Below are positions 17,832 to 27,482 of a stretch of 64,000 bases of DNA, piece after piece. The DNA comes from Neobacillus thermocopriae (GTDB taxonomy: Bacteria; Bacillota; Bacilli; Bacillales; Cytobacillaceae). The notes under the pieces were generated by a model. It was not told the DNA's origin and made no database searches. It saw only the letters and a program-made list of their open reading frames with translations. Where the stretch lies: NCBI RefSeq assembly GCF_010975035.1, contig NZ_JAAIUV010000011.1:35251-99250 (forward strand), read 5' to 3'. Position 1 is the first letter of the stretch; every line of letters begins with the position of its first letter. Made by a program: the position numbers and the translations under genes.

Positions 17832-18014
17832 CTATTTGCTTAATTTTTCCTTTTCTTCCTTCACATCTTCTGTCAATTCACGAGTGGATTTTTTAAATTC
17901 TTTTAATGTTTGCCCAAATGCCCGACCGATTTCCGGTAACTTTTTTGGACCAAAAATAATAAGTGCTAATACTAAAATTAAAATTAATCCAGGTACTCCA
18001 ATATTCGATAGCAT
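17832..18014 (-). CDS. tatA: Twin-arginine translocase pore subunit TatA
   Basis: 60 residues: N-terminal membrane helix ([23 protein letters not shown]) with the FGPKKLPE hinge, then an amphipathic helix and a charged tail. Start ATG at MLSNIGVPG with AAGGGG 9 nt upstream; six codons before it are probably untranslated. TatA protein is needed in excess over TatC, in line with the terminator between them. Confidence 0.93.
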   Translation of the reverse strand: MLSNIGVPGLILILVLALIIFGPKKLPEIGRAFGQTLKEFKKSTRELTEDVKEEKEKLSK

Positions 18015-18314
18015 GATCTGCATCCCCTTCAAATTAATTTCTCATTGTGATTATAGTATTGTAAATTTATTTTGGGGCATTTTTCCGCAATAATTCATAG
18101 GAAATTCACAATATCCATTTCAATAAACTATAATAATATAATTTCGTTTACTTACTTGCACAAATTTCATCTCTATAAATGAATGTAACAATAACCTATA
18201 TCGAATGTCAATCTTGTTTCTACAAACTATATTTTTTGAAAATTATGACTATTAATCAATTATTACTTATAATTGAAACATTCAAATACTTGTTAATAAA
18301 AGGAGGTGTGTGGA

Positions 18315-18555
18315 ATAGAATTTACTCTTTGCTAGTCTGGATAGTGCTCTCTATGTAGAAATTACAATAGACGATAACAATAGGAGGTATACTATTCGTA
18401 AAAACGTTCGAAGCGGAGAATATTTTATTAGTCCGAAAGAATTAATTGCCTAGGTAAAAACAAATTTTCGTGAGGCGGAATTTTGCCACCCGCACGAATT
18501 TAAAGGGATGTTAGTAAAGTTGACAGAATATGATTTATATGGATTAACATACTAA
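18315..18555 (+). pseudogene. Decayed small gene with three lesions
   Basis: A clear ribosome site (AGGAGG, 18301) is followed by ATA in place of a start codon (18315), a frameshift near 18328, and a TAG at 18451. Across these the reading continues sensibly: LDSALYVEITIDDNNRRY, RKNVRSGEYFISPKELIA, stop, VKTNFREAEFCHPHEFKG, MLVKLTEYDLYGLTY. I do not recognise the family. The coherent protein sequence on both sides of the stop argues for recent loss of a roughly 80-residue cytoplasmic protein. Confidence 0.6.
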
Positions 18556-18588
18556 TTCAATATAGACTAGGTACTTCGTGTTGGAGTT

Positions 18589-18646
18589 AAAAATTACCCG
18601 AACTACTTTGTAATACTCTGAAAAAGAGTCCATCAATAGTTCGGGT
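18589..18646 (-). terminator. Large branched hairpin downstream of dfrA
   Basis: Arms ACCCGAACTA/TAGTTCGGGT (18596-18605, 18637-18646) enclose a second small hairpin ACTCT/AGAGT. On the minus strand the outer stem is followed by AATTTTTAA, so it may end the thyA-dfrA transcript, or be a remnant of the neighbouring pseudogene. The rest of 18015-18734, apart from the decayed gene, shows nothing I can support. Confidence 0.5.
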
Positions 18647-18734
18647 TATTGATTGTTTAAGTTTAATCCTTTTGTATTAATCCAATCACTGTGTAACTTA
18701 TGATACCTAAAACTAATTCAAATATACTAACTTC

Positions 18735-19223
18735 TCATTTTTTACGATCGTAAATCCTAAATTCATAATCATATGGGTTCATATCATCCTTGATACCTTT
18801 TTCAACGGAGACAAGATTCCATTCCTCTTCATTAAAATTCGGAAAATAGGTATCTCCTTCAAACTCTTCGTTGATGAATGTGATATAGAGCCGATCGGCA
18901 TAAGGGAATGTTTCTTTAAAAATTTCTGCACCACCTATTACGAATATCTCATCGATTTTCTCTTTACTGTAGTTAACAAATGCCTCTACAGAATAAAACA
19001 TCGTACAGCCTTTGCATATGTAATCCTGCTGACGAGTAATAACGATATTCTCTCGACCAGGTAGAATTCGTCCAATCGACTCGTGTGTTTTTCTCCCCAT
19101 GACAATCGGATGCCCCATCGTTACCCTTTTAAAGAATTTTAAATCCTCCGGCAAATGCCAAGGAAGCTGATTATTTTTTCCGATCAACCGATTTTTGTCC
19201 ATTGCGACAATAAAGGAAAGCAT
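18735..19223 (-). CDS. dfrA: Dihydrofolate reductase
   Basis: 162 residues, normal length. NADPH-dependent regeneration of tetrahydrofolate. Family blocks: FIVAMDKNRLIGKNNQLPWHLPEDL (active site Trp and Asp/Glu region), MGRKTHESIG and VIGGAEIF. Lies 30 bp after the thymidylate synthase gene, whose reaction makes the dihydrofolate it uses. Confidence 0.96.
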   Translation of the reverse strand: MLSFIVAMDKNRLIGKNNQLPWHLPEDLKFFKRVTMGHPIVMGRKTHESIGRILPGRENIVITRQQDYICKGCTMFYSVEAFVNYSKEKIDEIFVIGGAEIFKETFPYADRLYITFINEEFEGDTYFPNFNEEEWNLVSVEKGIKDDMNPYDYEFRIYDRKK

Positions 19224-19253
19224 ATATAGATACCTCTCTTCTTAAATAAAAAA

Positions 19254-20216
19254 TTAAACAGCAATGGGTGCTTTAATGGTAGGATGAGGATCATATCCAA
19301 TAATTTGAATATCGTCCATATTAAAATCAAATACAGACTTTACTTCAGGATTAAGTTTTAATGTAGGGAGTGGTTTTGGTTCACGACTAAGCTGGGTCTT
19401 TACTTGTTCAATATGATTTAAATAAATATGGGCATCACCTAATGAATGTATAAATTCACCAACTTGTAAACCACATTCATGGGCAATTAAATGGGTGAGA
19501 AGCGCATAGCTTGAAATATTAAAAGGAACTCCTAAAAAGATGTCACCCGAACGCTGATATAACTGACAACTCAATTTCCCATCTGCAACATAAAATTGAA
19601 AAAGTGTATGACATGGTGGTAACAGTGCCTCCCCATGTGAAAATTGATTTGCATTCCAGCTTACAACTAAGTGCCTACGGCTATCAGGATTGGATTTAAT
19701 TTGTTCAATGACCTCTTTTAATTGATCAGTTGATCCATAAGGGCCTTGAAAACTTCTCCACTGTGCACCATATGCAGCAGGACCGATGGAGCCCCATTTC
19801 TTTGCAAATTCATCATCTTCTAATATCCGATTGCAAAACTTCTCTTTTTCCTCTTGATAAACTTTAGCAAATTCTTCATCTTGCTGTGAACGATGGGCAA
19901 AGTTTGTCATATCTGGACCATTATATTCCTCAGACTCAACATACTTTTTAAATGGCCACTCATCCCAAATATGATTATTATGTTGAAGTAAGAAGCGAAT
20001 ATTGGTATCACCTTTTATAAACCACAGTAATTCACTTACCACTAAACGGAAAGGAACCCTTTTCGTTGTTAATAAAGGAAAGCCTTTGTTCAAATCAAAC
20101 CTCATTTGATAACCAAAAACCGATAAAACCCCTGTTCCTGTTCTATCATCTTTTTTATTTCCATTATCAAGTACATACTGACACAAGTCTAAATAGGCAT
20201 ACTCTGGATGTTGCAA
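19254..20216 (-). CDS. thyA: Thymidylate synthase, long (Lactobacillus casei-like) form
   Basis: 320 residues. Makes dTMP from dUMP with methylene-THF. Catalytic cysteine in [10 protein letters not shown] near residue 205 and the dUMP-binding [10 protein letters not shown] are present. A roughly 50-residue insertion (about residues 85-145) marks the long form, unlike the 264-residue ThyB of Bacillus subtilis at the same locus. Start TTG ([10 protein letters not shown]) after GGAGAGTG. Confidence 0.95.
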   Translation of the reverse strand: MQHPEYAYLDLCQYVLDNGNKKDDRTGTGVLSVFGYQMRFDLNKGFPLLTTKRVPFRLVVSELLWFIKGDTNIRFLLQHNNHIWDEWPFKKYVESEEYNGPDMTNFAHRSQQDEEFAKVYQEEKEKFCNRILEDDEFAKKWGSIGPAAYGAQWRSFQGPYGSTDQLKEVIEQIKSNPDSRRHLVVSWNANQFSHGEALLPPCHTLFQFYVADGKLSCQLYQRSGDIFLGVPFNISSYALLTHLIAHECGLQVGEFIHSLGDAHIYLNHIEQVKTQLSREPKPLPTLKLNPEVKSVFDFNMDDIQIIGYDPHPTIKAPIAV

Positions 20217-20307
20217 AAAGAATCACTCTCCATTTCTATTGAAACACCAATGCATTAATAGAATATCATATTACGCTCCATCTAACACTGATGAAATCAT
20301 CTAGAGA

Positions 20308-21006
20308 TTAATGAAGACTTTCCATCAACTGATAGGTTAATGGTGCCTTCGTTTTTAGTTGTTCATTAGTTTGGTTATTTAAATAATACATGGCAAAGGC
20401 TTCAGCAAAATATTCCTCATGATATTGAAAATATTCATTATTAGGAAATAATTTTTCATACTCCTGCTTCCATATTTCATTAAATTTCTTTGTTTTACTA
20501 ATATGATTAAATACGAGATTATCTATAGAATGAGCCAATTCATGTAATTCCAAATTCACAGAACCATGTCCATTTCCTTTTTCACTCGCACCAATTTTCA
20601 CATGTACAACCTTAGATCCGCCAATACCAGGTACATTATCCCAAGTTACCCCGTTTTGATAACCCCTCGGTGTTTTTCCTAATAAATGGCGGGTAGTCGT
20701 GTGGTCCGTAAGTTTTCCAGAAAATAGATTGACGATGATACCCTCTTGATAAATTTTTTCAATAATCGATGACCTTATTGAACCAATTCGATTAATCATC
20801 AAAGCAACATCTTTATGATTAAATGACTCACGTGGGAGATAGATGATTTCCTTTAATTGTTCTGGTAAATTGGAATTCAGAGAATGAATGAGAATCGTAT
20901 CATTGGGATAATCGCCTAAAGCAACCCCTTCAATGGATGCCTGGGATGTTCGAATTGATTGCAGGTATAAGCTTATGATGAAAAATAGAATAACCCATTT
21001 ACGCAT
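20308..21006 (-). CDS. Secreted zinc metalloprotease, anthrax lethal-factor/Pro-Pro endopeptidase-like (M34)
   Basis: 232 residues with a signal peptide (cleavage near TSQAS). Zinc motif HELAH near residue 153 and a downstream glutamate/tyrosine block EEYFAEAFAMYYLN, the arrangement of gluzincins related to anthrax toxin lethal factor and the Pro-Pro endopeptidases (ATLF-like domain). It is exported but carries no wall anchor. Single gene upstream of thyA. Substrate unknown; surface or matrix proteins rich in proline are the obvious candidates from the family. Confidence 0.75.
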   Translation of the reverse strand: MRKWVILFFIISLYLQSIRTSQASIEGVALGDYPNDTILIHSLNSNLPEQLKEIIYLPRESFNHKDVALMINRIGSIRSSIIEKIYQEGIIVNLFSGKLTDHTTTRHLLGKTPRGYQNGVTWDNVPGIGGSKVVHVKIGASEKGNGHGSVNLELHELAHSIDNLVFNHISKTKKFNEIWKQEYEKLFPNNEYFQYHEEYFAEAFAMYYLNNQTNEQLKTKAPLTYQLMESLH

Positions 21007-21231
21007 GATTATATCCCCAATTTATATAATATTACTATAATTATAACATGCTAAATAGATTGATAGTTTTCTATAAAAATAGGTAACTTGAGGAAAAATG
21101 GAAGAAGAGAGCAATCTCTCTGGTCAGCTTCAAATGATCAGATCACTAAAAATGAGATAAGTATACACAGCATAATGAAATGGACGTATTTTAGATCATT
21201 CTCGAAATCAATTATAATTTTTTTAACAAAT

Positions 21232-21256
21232 AAGGCTGCTAAAACTAAGCAGCCTT
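21232..21256 (-). terminator. Terminator of the terD-telA operon
   Basis: Perfect arms AAGGCTGCT/AGCAGCCTT (21232-21240, 21248-21256), followed on the minus strand by ATTTGTT. Confidence 0.8.
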
Positions 21257-21265
21257 CTAAAACTA

Positions 21266-21844
21266 TTAAACTTGTAATCCAAAATTCCGGCATAATGCAG
21301 CAAGTCCACCTGAAAATCCGCTTCCAACAGCATTGAATTTCCATTCACCATTATGACGGTACAGCTCACAGATAACCACTGCTGTTTCTACCGAAAAGTC
21401 CTCTCCTAAATCAAAGCGCAGGATCTCACGTCCTGTTTCTTCGTCAACGACACGAACAAAGGCGTTATTTACTTGACCAAAATTTTGTTTTCTTGCCTCT
21501 GCCTCATGAATCGTTACAGTAATAGCGATGCGATGAACATGGGAAGGTACCCTGCTAAAATCAATACGAATTTGTTCATCATCGCCATCTCCATATCCTG
21601 TACGATTATCTCCTGTATGTTCAACTGCCCCAGAAGGATCAGATAAATTATTATAGAAAACAAAATCTAATTCATTAATCACCCGACTATTTTCATCGGT
21701 CAAAAACGCACAAGCATCCAAATCGAAATCATGCCCACCATGGTAGTGGTTCGTATCCCATCCTAGACCGATAATGACTTTTTTTAATCCTGGATTTGTT
21801 TTGGTTAAATCAATTCTTTGTCCTTTTGTTAAATTAATAGCCAA
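21266..21844 (-). CDS. TerD-family stress protein
   Basis: 192 residues. Calcium-binding-type acidic motifs DFDLDACAF and [11 protein letters not shown] are conserved. The start is TTG ([20 protein letters not shown]) with GAGGTGG upstream, which gives the usual TerD N-terminus; a longer frame exists but does not fit the family. Related to YceC/D/E of Bacillus subtilis, induced by envelope stress. Last gene of the yceG-telA-terD-terD operon. Confidence 0.9.
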   Translation of the reverse strand: MAINLTKGQRIDLTKTNPGLKKVIIGLGWDTNHYHGGHDFDLDACAFLTDENSRVINELDFVFYNNLSDPSGAVEHTGDNRTGYGDGDDEQIRIDFSRVPSHVHRIAITVTIHEAEARKQNFGQVNNAFVRVVDEETGREILRFDLGEDFSVETAVVICELYRHNGEWKFNAVGSGFSGGLAALCRNFGLQV

Positions 21845-21918
21845 TTGTACCACCTCATCCTGATCTTTATTCATTAACAGCTACATCCTTATAAATGGGT
21901 GTACAGTATTACTAAGTA

Positions 21919-22530
21919 TTAGCTGTATGAACGAACAATTTCAGCCAATCCAGTCGCATTTGTTCCATTACCAACAGCAGCGAATTTCCATTCGTTCCCA
22001 TATCGATAAATTTCACCAACTACAAGGCATGTCTTACCATTATAATCATCCGTCAAATTATAATGAATTAATTCTTGATGGGTATTAGGATTCACGACAC
22101 GAATAAATGCATTTCGAATCATACCGAAGTGCTGTTTTCTTTTTACACAATCATAAATATTTACCACAAATACTAGTTTTTTAATATGAGCTGGTACTCG
22201 ACTTAGATCAATCATAATTTGCTCATCGTCACCGTCACCATCTCCAGTCAAATTATCACCGGAATGCTGTACGCTACCGTCTACACTTCTTAAGTTACCA
22301 AAATAAATGACATCTTTGTTATTTTGCAATTTATCATTGTCTCCCAACATAAGTACGGAAGCATCACAGTCCACATTCGGGGCACTCGCACCACCAAATA
22401 AAGCACTAAAAAAGCCTCCACCACCACTCTTTTGAACAGGATCCCAACCTAAGCCTACCATAATTTTTGTCAGTCCCGGATTTCCTTTCGTTAAATCTAC
22501 ACGCTGTCCTTTTTGTAAATTAATAGCCAT
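21919..22530 (-). CDS. TerD-family stress protein with glycine-rich insert
   Basis: 203 residues. Same fold as its neighbour ([33 protein letters not shown]), but with an insert of about 20 residues rich in Gly/Ala/Phe near residue 40 (GGGGFFSALFGG). Start ATG after GAGGTGAGAGAA. In TerD-type systems different paralogues are thought to act together at the membrane with TerC and TelA. Confidence 0.9.
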   Translation of the reverse strand: MAINLQKGQRVDLTKGNPGLTKIMVGLGWDPVQKSGGGGFFSALFGGASAPNVDCDASVLMLGDNDKLQNNKDVIYFGNLRSVDGSVQHSGDNLTGDGDGDDEQIMIDLSRVPAHIKKLVFVVNIYDCVKRKQHFGMIRNAFIRVVNPNTHQELIHYNLTDDYNGKTCLVVGEIYRYGNEWKFAAVGNGTNATGLAEIVRSYS

Positions 22531-22551
22531 TTCTCTCACCTCATTAATATA

Positions 22552-23652
22552 TTACAGCTTCATCTTTTTAAAGTTTTCCTGAAGTTGTTCCAGGCGTTTT
22601 GTCCCTTCCTGGCGTAAGCGTTTATTTTCTTCTTCTATTGCTTTTGTTTCCTGCAATCCTTTTAAGATAATGTTCCAAGATTCTTCAATTGTTTCCATTT
22701 TAATGCTCGGTCCACCAGCAAGTCTTGCAATTTCAGTGCTTTGTTGTGAAATATTTTGTGCATTTCTAAGCAGCATCTCATTTGTCCGGCGATCGAGTTC
22801 ACTCATGGAATCTGCAACCAGCTTTTGACGCTTAGCTGCAACGGCTTGAATTAAGCCATTTTTAAATATTGGGATAGTAGTTACAAATGCAGAATTTATC
22901 TTACCTATCAATTTAGTATTTCCACGCTGGAGCATCCTGATTTGTGGAGCCGTCTGCAAAGCTACCATTTTGGCCATTTCAAGATCGTAAATTCTTTGTT
23001 CTAATGCCTCAATCGCGTTTTTTAATGAATCCAGCTGCATCGAAGCTAGCTGATCTCCTGAAGCAACCCTAGTCTCCAGTTGAGGAAGTTGATGATTTTT
23101 CAATTCCTCGACTTTTATTTCACCAGCAACAATATACTTCTCAAGGGTCAAATAGTATTGGTAGTTTTGTTCATACATCTCTTCAAGCATATTAGTGGCT
23201 TCGACCATTTCCTGTTTATACTTAGAAATTTCTACATATACTTTATCAATTTCATGGCCCATCGTCTGATATTTTCCAAACAGCTTTTCGATCATCTTTT
23301 CGCCTTTTTTAAATAACTTACCAAAAAAGCCACCTGATGTTTTTTGAAAATCTTTTGGATCAAACTTATCCATTATTCTTCCTAGTTGTTTCAATAATTC
23401 ACCGGAATCCTCAACCTTCGTCGTCCTCATATTTCCTAGAATTTGATCAGAAAAACTAGAGATTTGCTCTGCCGGCTCCTTCCCAAACTCCAATATTTGG
23501 ATTTGGTCCCTTTCGTCTATTGATCGGGCTAAATTTTGAATTTCCGGTTCTTTTCGAAGTGCTAGCTTAATATCAGAAACCTTTGTTTCTGTTAATTTAT
23601 CTTCAGCGGACTGCAAAGTAATATCATTAGAGGAATTTGTTGATAAATTCAA
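22552..23652 (-). CDS. yceH: TelA/YceH family toxic-anion-resistance protein
   Basis: 366 residues, almost all helical with long coiled-coil stretches (about 90-200 and 280-365), as in TelA. Contains AVAAKRQKLVADSMSELDRRTNEMLL, typical of the family. Cytoplasmic, associated with TerD proteins and YceG. It starts 3 bp after the yceG stop, so co-translated. Confidence 0.9.
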   Translation of the reverse strand: MNLSTNSSNDITLQSAEDKLTETKVSDIKLALRKEPEIQNLARSIDERDQIQILEFGKEPAEQISSFSDQILGNMRTTKVEDSGELLKQLGRIMDKFDPKDFQKTSGGFFGKLFKKGEKMIEKLFGKYQTMGHEIDKVYVEISKYKQEMVEATNMLEEMYEQNYQYYLTLEKYIVAGEIKVEELKNHQLPQLETRVASGDQLASMQLDSLKNAIEALEQRIYDLEMAKMVALQTAPQIRMLQRGNTKLIGKINSAFVTTIPIFKNGLIQAVAAKRQKLVADSMSELDRRTNEMLLRNAQNISQQSTEIARLAGGPSIKMETIEESWNIILKGLQETKAIEEENKRLRQEGTKRLEQLQENFKKMKL

Positions 23653-23655
23653 TGG

Positions 23656-25293
23656 TTAGTCCCCCCTAAAATTTTTCAAGATTCCTTGGATAAGCCCTTT
23701 TTGAAAGATGGACGGCTCCTTATACTCCAAATCAAATACAACATCCTCAAGCCAGTGGATATCAAATAATTGGTTGTCTAAGTAATTCTCAATGTCGTTA
23801 TGACCAGTTGGATTAAATAGAATGATATCAATTCCAAATTGATTAAGTAATAGAATCAAAGCTGCATCTGACCTAGAAAGCGTTCCGGTTCTCTCATTAT
23901 TAAAGATAATTAATTTAGGTACATGTTGAGAATAATCGAACTTCTCTAGCAACTGGATGATGTTTTTCGGTATAAACATGGATTGAGTAAACAGATAAAT
24001 TTTAACTTCTTCCATGTTTTCCTTAGAAAATGGTTTTAATCCTGGATTTTCACAAAGTCTCCTGATGGCTTCTGCCAAGCCGTATTGTAAACCCTTTGGC
24101 AAATAGGAATAAGGCCAATAATGTGCCTGAATAATTTTTTCCGGATTAATTCGACCATCCTTTTCTAAAGCATTACGGTAATGAAATCGAAAGTCGCTTG
24201 AACTAGGAATTGAAAACGGAAGTCTTTGAATAAATAGGGTATGCTCGAGTTGGTTAAGAGAATGAATTCGATCCCAGTACTCTTTTCTGTTTCTGCTAAC
24301 ACCTTGAACTTTTGCGAAAATAGAAGGTATTTTCACCTGTCCATTTTTCACCTCAAATTCAGGGCGGATCATCGCCATCTCTTTTCCCAAAATAAACAAT
24401 TCATCGAAAGTCGTTTTCAAGGTCAATGATGACGGGATGTATTCTCTTAATTGCCATGGTTTATATAGACCTGAACCTTCCTGGTTTAATACCATTTCAA
24501 TTTCCTTTGAAGCTCGATACGCTACTGTTGTTTTCCGGCTGCGCCTTTTCGTTGGAAATGGTTCAGGAGTTGACGTTTTTGGGTAGCGATATTCAAAAAT
24601 ATCATCGATTCCCATTCCTTCTAGGATGTCTTTTCCTTCCGGATGAAAAATAACTATATCGCAACCAAGCTTAATTAAATAATAAAGAAAATACTGATGA
24701 CTTTTCTTAAAATCGCCATACCATAAAAACTTTGGCATTTCTTTTTCGGGATTAGCATCTTTGAGTAGAGGTTGTAGGTGGTTATATGACCACTTAACAA
24801 GATCTACAAGAACACGCCTTAATTCGGAATTATTTAACCCATTGCTTTCACGTGCAGCAAATAATTCCAATGTTTCCTTCATAGCTTCCCTCAATTTGCG
24901 GTGGACCGCTGGCACACTGGATTTTAATAATAACTCTTCTCCTTCCAGAAAAGCGGTAAATCGGTTGGGAGATAGTTTCTGTTCCTGATTAATATTGATT
25001 ACTCTCTGTATCGATTGAAAATGCAAATTATTTATTGCCTTATTTAAGGAATCTTTACTTAATAGTCGAAGATTTGTCTCCGGCAAATGGACATAATCAA
25101 ATAACTGATTATAATACTCATCCGTATCGATTGGAACCCCGAGGAATTTCCCCAACACCTGGCCAATTTGAATAACCCCATTTTGCAGTAAATAATTTGG
25201 TCGCTCTGAGAGTGGCTTTTTCAACATTCCAATCCAATTATCGTATGTAAGGGATACCTGCCGGATGTTTAATTGATTGTTTGTTGGTAGCAA
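23656..25293 (-). CDS. yceG: YceG-family protein of the Ter/Tel cluster
   Basis: 545 residues, matching YceG (537 residues) of Bacillus subtilis in length and place. Cytoplasmic; no membrane segment or catalytic motif stands out to me. Comparative work has proposed that YceG-like proteins belong to a biosynthetic module of the tellurite-resistance system; the product is unknown. First gene of the operon, transcribed from a sigma-W-type promoter about 100 bp upstream. Confidence 0.85.
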   Translation of the reverse strand: MLPTNNQLNIRQVSLTYDNWIGMLKKPLSERPNYLLQNGVIQIGQVLGKFLGVPIDTDEYYNQLFDYVHLPETNLRLLSKDSLNKAINNLHFQSIQRVININQEQKLSPNRFTAFLEGEELLLKSSVPAVHRKLREAMKETLELFAARESNGLNNSELRRVLVDLVKWSYNHLQPLLKDANPEKEMPKFLWYGDFKKSHQYFLYYLIKLGCDIVIFHPEGKDILEGMGIDDIFEYRYPKTSTPEPFPTKRRSRKTTVAYRASKEIEMVLNQEGSGLYKPWQLREYIPSSLTLKTTFDELFILGKEMAMIRPEFEVKNGQVKIPSIFAKVQGVSRNRKEYWDRIHSLNQLEHTLFIQRLPFSIPSSSDFRFHYRNALEKDGRINPEKIIQAHYWPYSYLPKGLQYGLAEAIRRLCENPGLKPFSKENMEEVKIYLFTQSMFIPKNIIQLLEKFDYSQHVPKLIIFNNERTGTLSRSDAALILLLNQFGIDIILFNPTGHNDIENYLDNQLFDIHWLEDVVFDLEYKEPSIFQKGLIQGILKNFRGD

Positions 25294-25396
25294 TCCAATT
25301 CCCTTCCCTCTAAAGCGATAGCTTCATTTCAACTTAATAAATTATGTAAAATTTGTTCTTTATCCTAACACTGTTAGAAATTCCTACATTCGTATA

Positions 25397-25422
25397 TACG
25401 ATTATCGATAAAAAATGTTTCA
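25397..25422 (-). promoter_or_regulatory. Sigma-W-type promoter upstream of yceG
   Basis: On the minus strand TGAAAC (25422-25417), a spacer of exactly 16 nt, then CGTA (25400-25397). This is the consensus of the extracytoplasmic sigma factor sigma-W. Start of yceG is about 100 bp downstream. Confidence 0.75.
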
Positions 25423-25508
25423 TAAAAACAAGATTTTTTCACCTTTGTTCACATTTTTCCTTGTCCCTACATAGTATTGAGTACTCAAGATAAAGTAGGT
25501 GACTAACA

Positions 25509-25754
25509 TTGCGATTTTTATATAAACGACCGCAAGCAGAAACAGTCCAAGAAGAATTAAAAACAGTATTCGAAGTTATGGGATCAGAACTTTTTATTTA
25601 CCTCGACTTATTTCTATTTAGTATTATTTTTACACTACTTCTTTCACCTGTAATAAAATCAATCACCATGGTAATTGTATTTCTAGTGTCGAGCTATAGT
25701 ATTTTTTCAATTATTTATATCTTTCTTTTCAAGATGAAAGTGGAAAATAGCTAG
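25509..25754 (+). CDS. Small two-helix membrane protein, unknown
   Basis: 81 residues from TTG (MRFLYKRPQAETVQEELK) with AGGTG 7 nt upstream. A short basic/acidic N-terminus is followed by two hydrophobic helices (about 30-50 and 53-73). I do not recognise it. It lies on the plus strand inside the otherwise minus-strand yce cluster, in the gap between terC and yceG. Confidence 0.55.
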   Translation: MRFLYKRPQAETVQEELKTVFEVMGSELFIYLDLFLFSIIFTLLLSPVIKSITMVIVFLVSSYSIFSIIYIFLFKMKVENS

Positions 25755-25932
25755 ACTTTTTAGAGGAATCCCTTCACAAAAAATGTGAATTTCTATCCCC
25801 TGCCCTAACCTCCAAGTTTTTCACTTGATCCTTATTATCTAATGTTTTACAAACTACATCTTTCTTAAGAACGATAAATAATCACCTGATTTGAAAACAC
25901 TAGGCAATTATTTTGCGCTGTACTAAGGCATA

Positions 25933-25964
25933 GGCATATATAGATACCATGGTCTAGCTATGCC
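25933..25964. repeat. Near-palindromic hairpin
   Basis: GGCATA/TATGCC outer arms, a two-base mismatch, TAGA/TCTA and a core ACCATGGT; 32 bp in all. No T-run follows. The rest of 25755-26013 contains only this and the terC terminator. Confidence 0.4.
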
Positions 25965-25969
25965 ACGAA

Positions 25970-26008
25970 ATAAAAAAATGGGAGGTCCATACGTTAACTC
26001 TCCCATTT
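25970..26008 (-). terminator. Terminator of terC
   Basis: Arms AAATGGGAG/CTCCCATTT (25976-25984, 26000-26008) with TTTTA on the minus-strand side. Confidence 0.8.
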
Positions 26009-26013
26009 AAACC

Positions 26014-26793
26014 TTATGATTGATTTTCATTGCTCGTTTTTTCCTTTTTATTCATAAAGTGAACAATAAATGTGGCTCCAAATGTTACTAATAAAATGAC
26101 GAAGAATGTGACATGCCCTATATCAATGTGGAATACTTTCAACAACATTTTAATTGCAATAAATAGAATTAAAATATACGCAGTCGTTTCAAGTTCTGGA
26201 ATCCGATCAATTAACGTAATAAAGATACCGGCAATGCCTCGCATCATTAAAACTCCAAGCATTCCACCTAATAATAGTACCCATACTTCTTCACTTATTC
26301 CAAATGCTGCTAGAACACTATCAACAGAAAAAGCAATATCCATTAACTCAACCGCAGCCACTGTACCCCAAAAAGTTCCAAATAAACGGATGAATAAACC
26401 GTTTTTATTTATGCCATGTTCTTCTTCCGATTCTGTCGTTAGTGCCTCTTTTCGTTTATCCATAAAGTATTTAATAGACAACCATGCCAAATAACCTGCA
26501 CCTAATAATTTTACCCACCAAAGTTTAATTAAGTACACACCTACTCCAATAGCAATAAAACGGAAAAGATAGGCTCCTAATAATCCATAAAAGAGCGCTT
26601 TTTTTCGTTGATTTTCAGGTAAATGTTTAACCATTACAGCTAAAACTAAGGCATTATCTGCTGAAAGTAAACCTTCAAGTATAACGAGCGTACCGATTAA
26701 TCCCCAGGATACTGGATCTGTTAATACCTCACCCCACATTTTCCAATCAAAAAACTGTGCATAAGTATTTAATATATCTTGTAAAACAGACAT
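26014..26793 (-). CDS. yceF: TerC-family membrane protein (YceF/MeeF-like)
   Basis: 259 residues, about seven membrane helices, with the conserved acidic membrane motifs LEGLLSADNALVLA and MDIAFSVDSVLAAFG. In Bacillus subtilis the TerC proteins YceF (MeeF) and YkoY (MeeY) export manganese to metallate secreted enzymes; that is the likely role here. RBS AGGAGGAAATACTTGA. Follows a terD gene, separated by a hairpin. Confidence 0.9.
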   Translation of the reverse strand: MSVLQDILNTYAQFFDWKMWGEVLTDPVSWGLIGTLVILEGLLSADNALVLAVMVKHLPENQRKKALFYGLLGAYLFRFIAIGVGVYLIKLWWVKLLGAGYLAWLSIKYFMDKRKEALTTESEEEHGINKNGLFIRLFGTFWGTVAAVELMDIAFSVDSVLAAFGISEEVWVLLLGGMLGVLMMRGIAGIFITLIDRIPELETTAYILILFIAIKMLLKVFHIDIGHVTFFVILLVTFGATFIVHFMNKKEKTSNENQS

Positions 26794-26830
26794 TCAAGTA
26801 TTTCCTCCTAGATGTAACCAATTTTTCTAA

Positions 26831-26852
26831 AGACCCAGCTAAAGCTGGGTCT
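26831..26852 (-). terminator. Attenuator hairpin between terD and terC
   Basis: 10-bp perfect arms AGACCCAGCT/AGCTGGGTCT. The minus-strand tail TTTAGAAAAA is a poor T-run, so partial read-through into terC is expected. Confidence 0.6.
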
Positions 26853-26866
26853 CTTCTCTTTTCAAG

Positions 26867-27448
26867 TTAGCTCACTTGTAATCCAAAATCAGTAGCCAGG
26901 GCTGCTAAACCACCTTGATAACCACTTCCGATGGCACTAAATTTCCACTCGCCATTGTGTCGATAAAGCTCGCCCACAACAATGGCTGTTTCAATAGAGA
27001 AATCTTCTCCTAAATCATAACGAATTAATTCCTCTCCAGTTACTTCATTAAAAATACGAACATAGGAATTAGATACCTGTCCAAAATTTTGTTTTCGAAT
27101 ATCAGCTTCATGGATGGTAATGGTAAAAGCAATTCTCTGAATATTTGCTGGCACCATTGAAAGGTTTACACTAATTTGTTCGTCATCGCCGTCACCTTCA
27201 CCTGTACGGTTGTCTCCATTATGTATGACAGCACCATTTCCCCCTTTAGGATTATTATAAAAAACAAAATCGGTTTCAGTTGTAACTTTCCCATTTTCTC
27301 CTAATAGAAATACAGAAGAGTCTAAGTCAAAATCATATCCACCATCATATTTATTAATATCCCAACCCAGCCCGACAACTACTTTTGTTAAACCTGGATT
27401 TGTCTTAGTAAGGTCTACTTTTTGTCCTTTTGATAAACTTACTGCCAT
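26867..27448 (-). CDS. TerD-family stress protein
   Basis: 193 residues; [31 protein letters not shown] and [11 protein letters not shown] motifs. Third TerD paralogue of the cluster and first gene of a terD-terC transcript with its own sigma-W-type promoter. RBS AGGAGGAATG. Confidence 0.92.
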   Translation of the reverse strand: MAVSLSKGQKVDLTKTNPGLTKVVVGLGWDINKYDGGYDFDLDSSVFLLGENGKVTTETDFVFYNNPKGGNGAVIHNGDNRTGEGDGDDEQISVNLSMVPANIQRIAFTITIHEADIRKQNFGQVSNSYVRIFNEVTGEELIRYDLGEDFSIETAIVVGELYRHNGEWKFSAIGSGYQGGLAALATDFGLQVS

Positions 27449-27482
27449 TTTTACATTCCTCCTAATTTCGTAATAGTTTATT

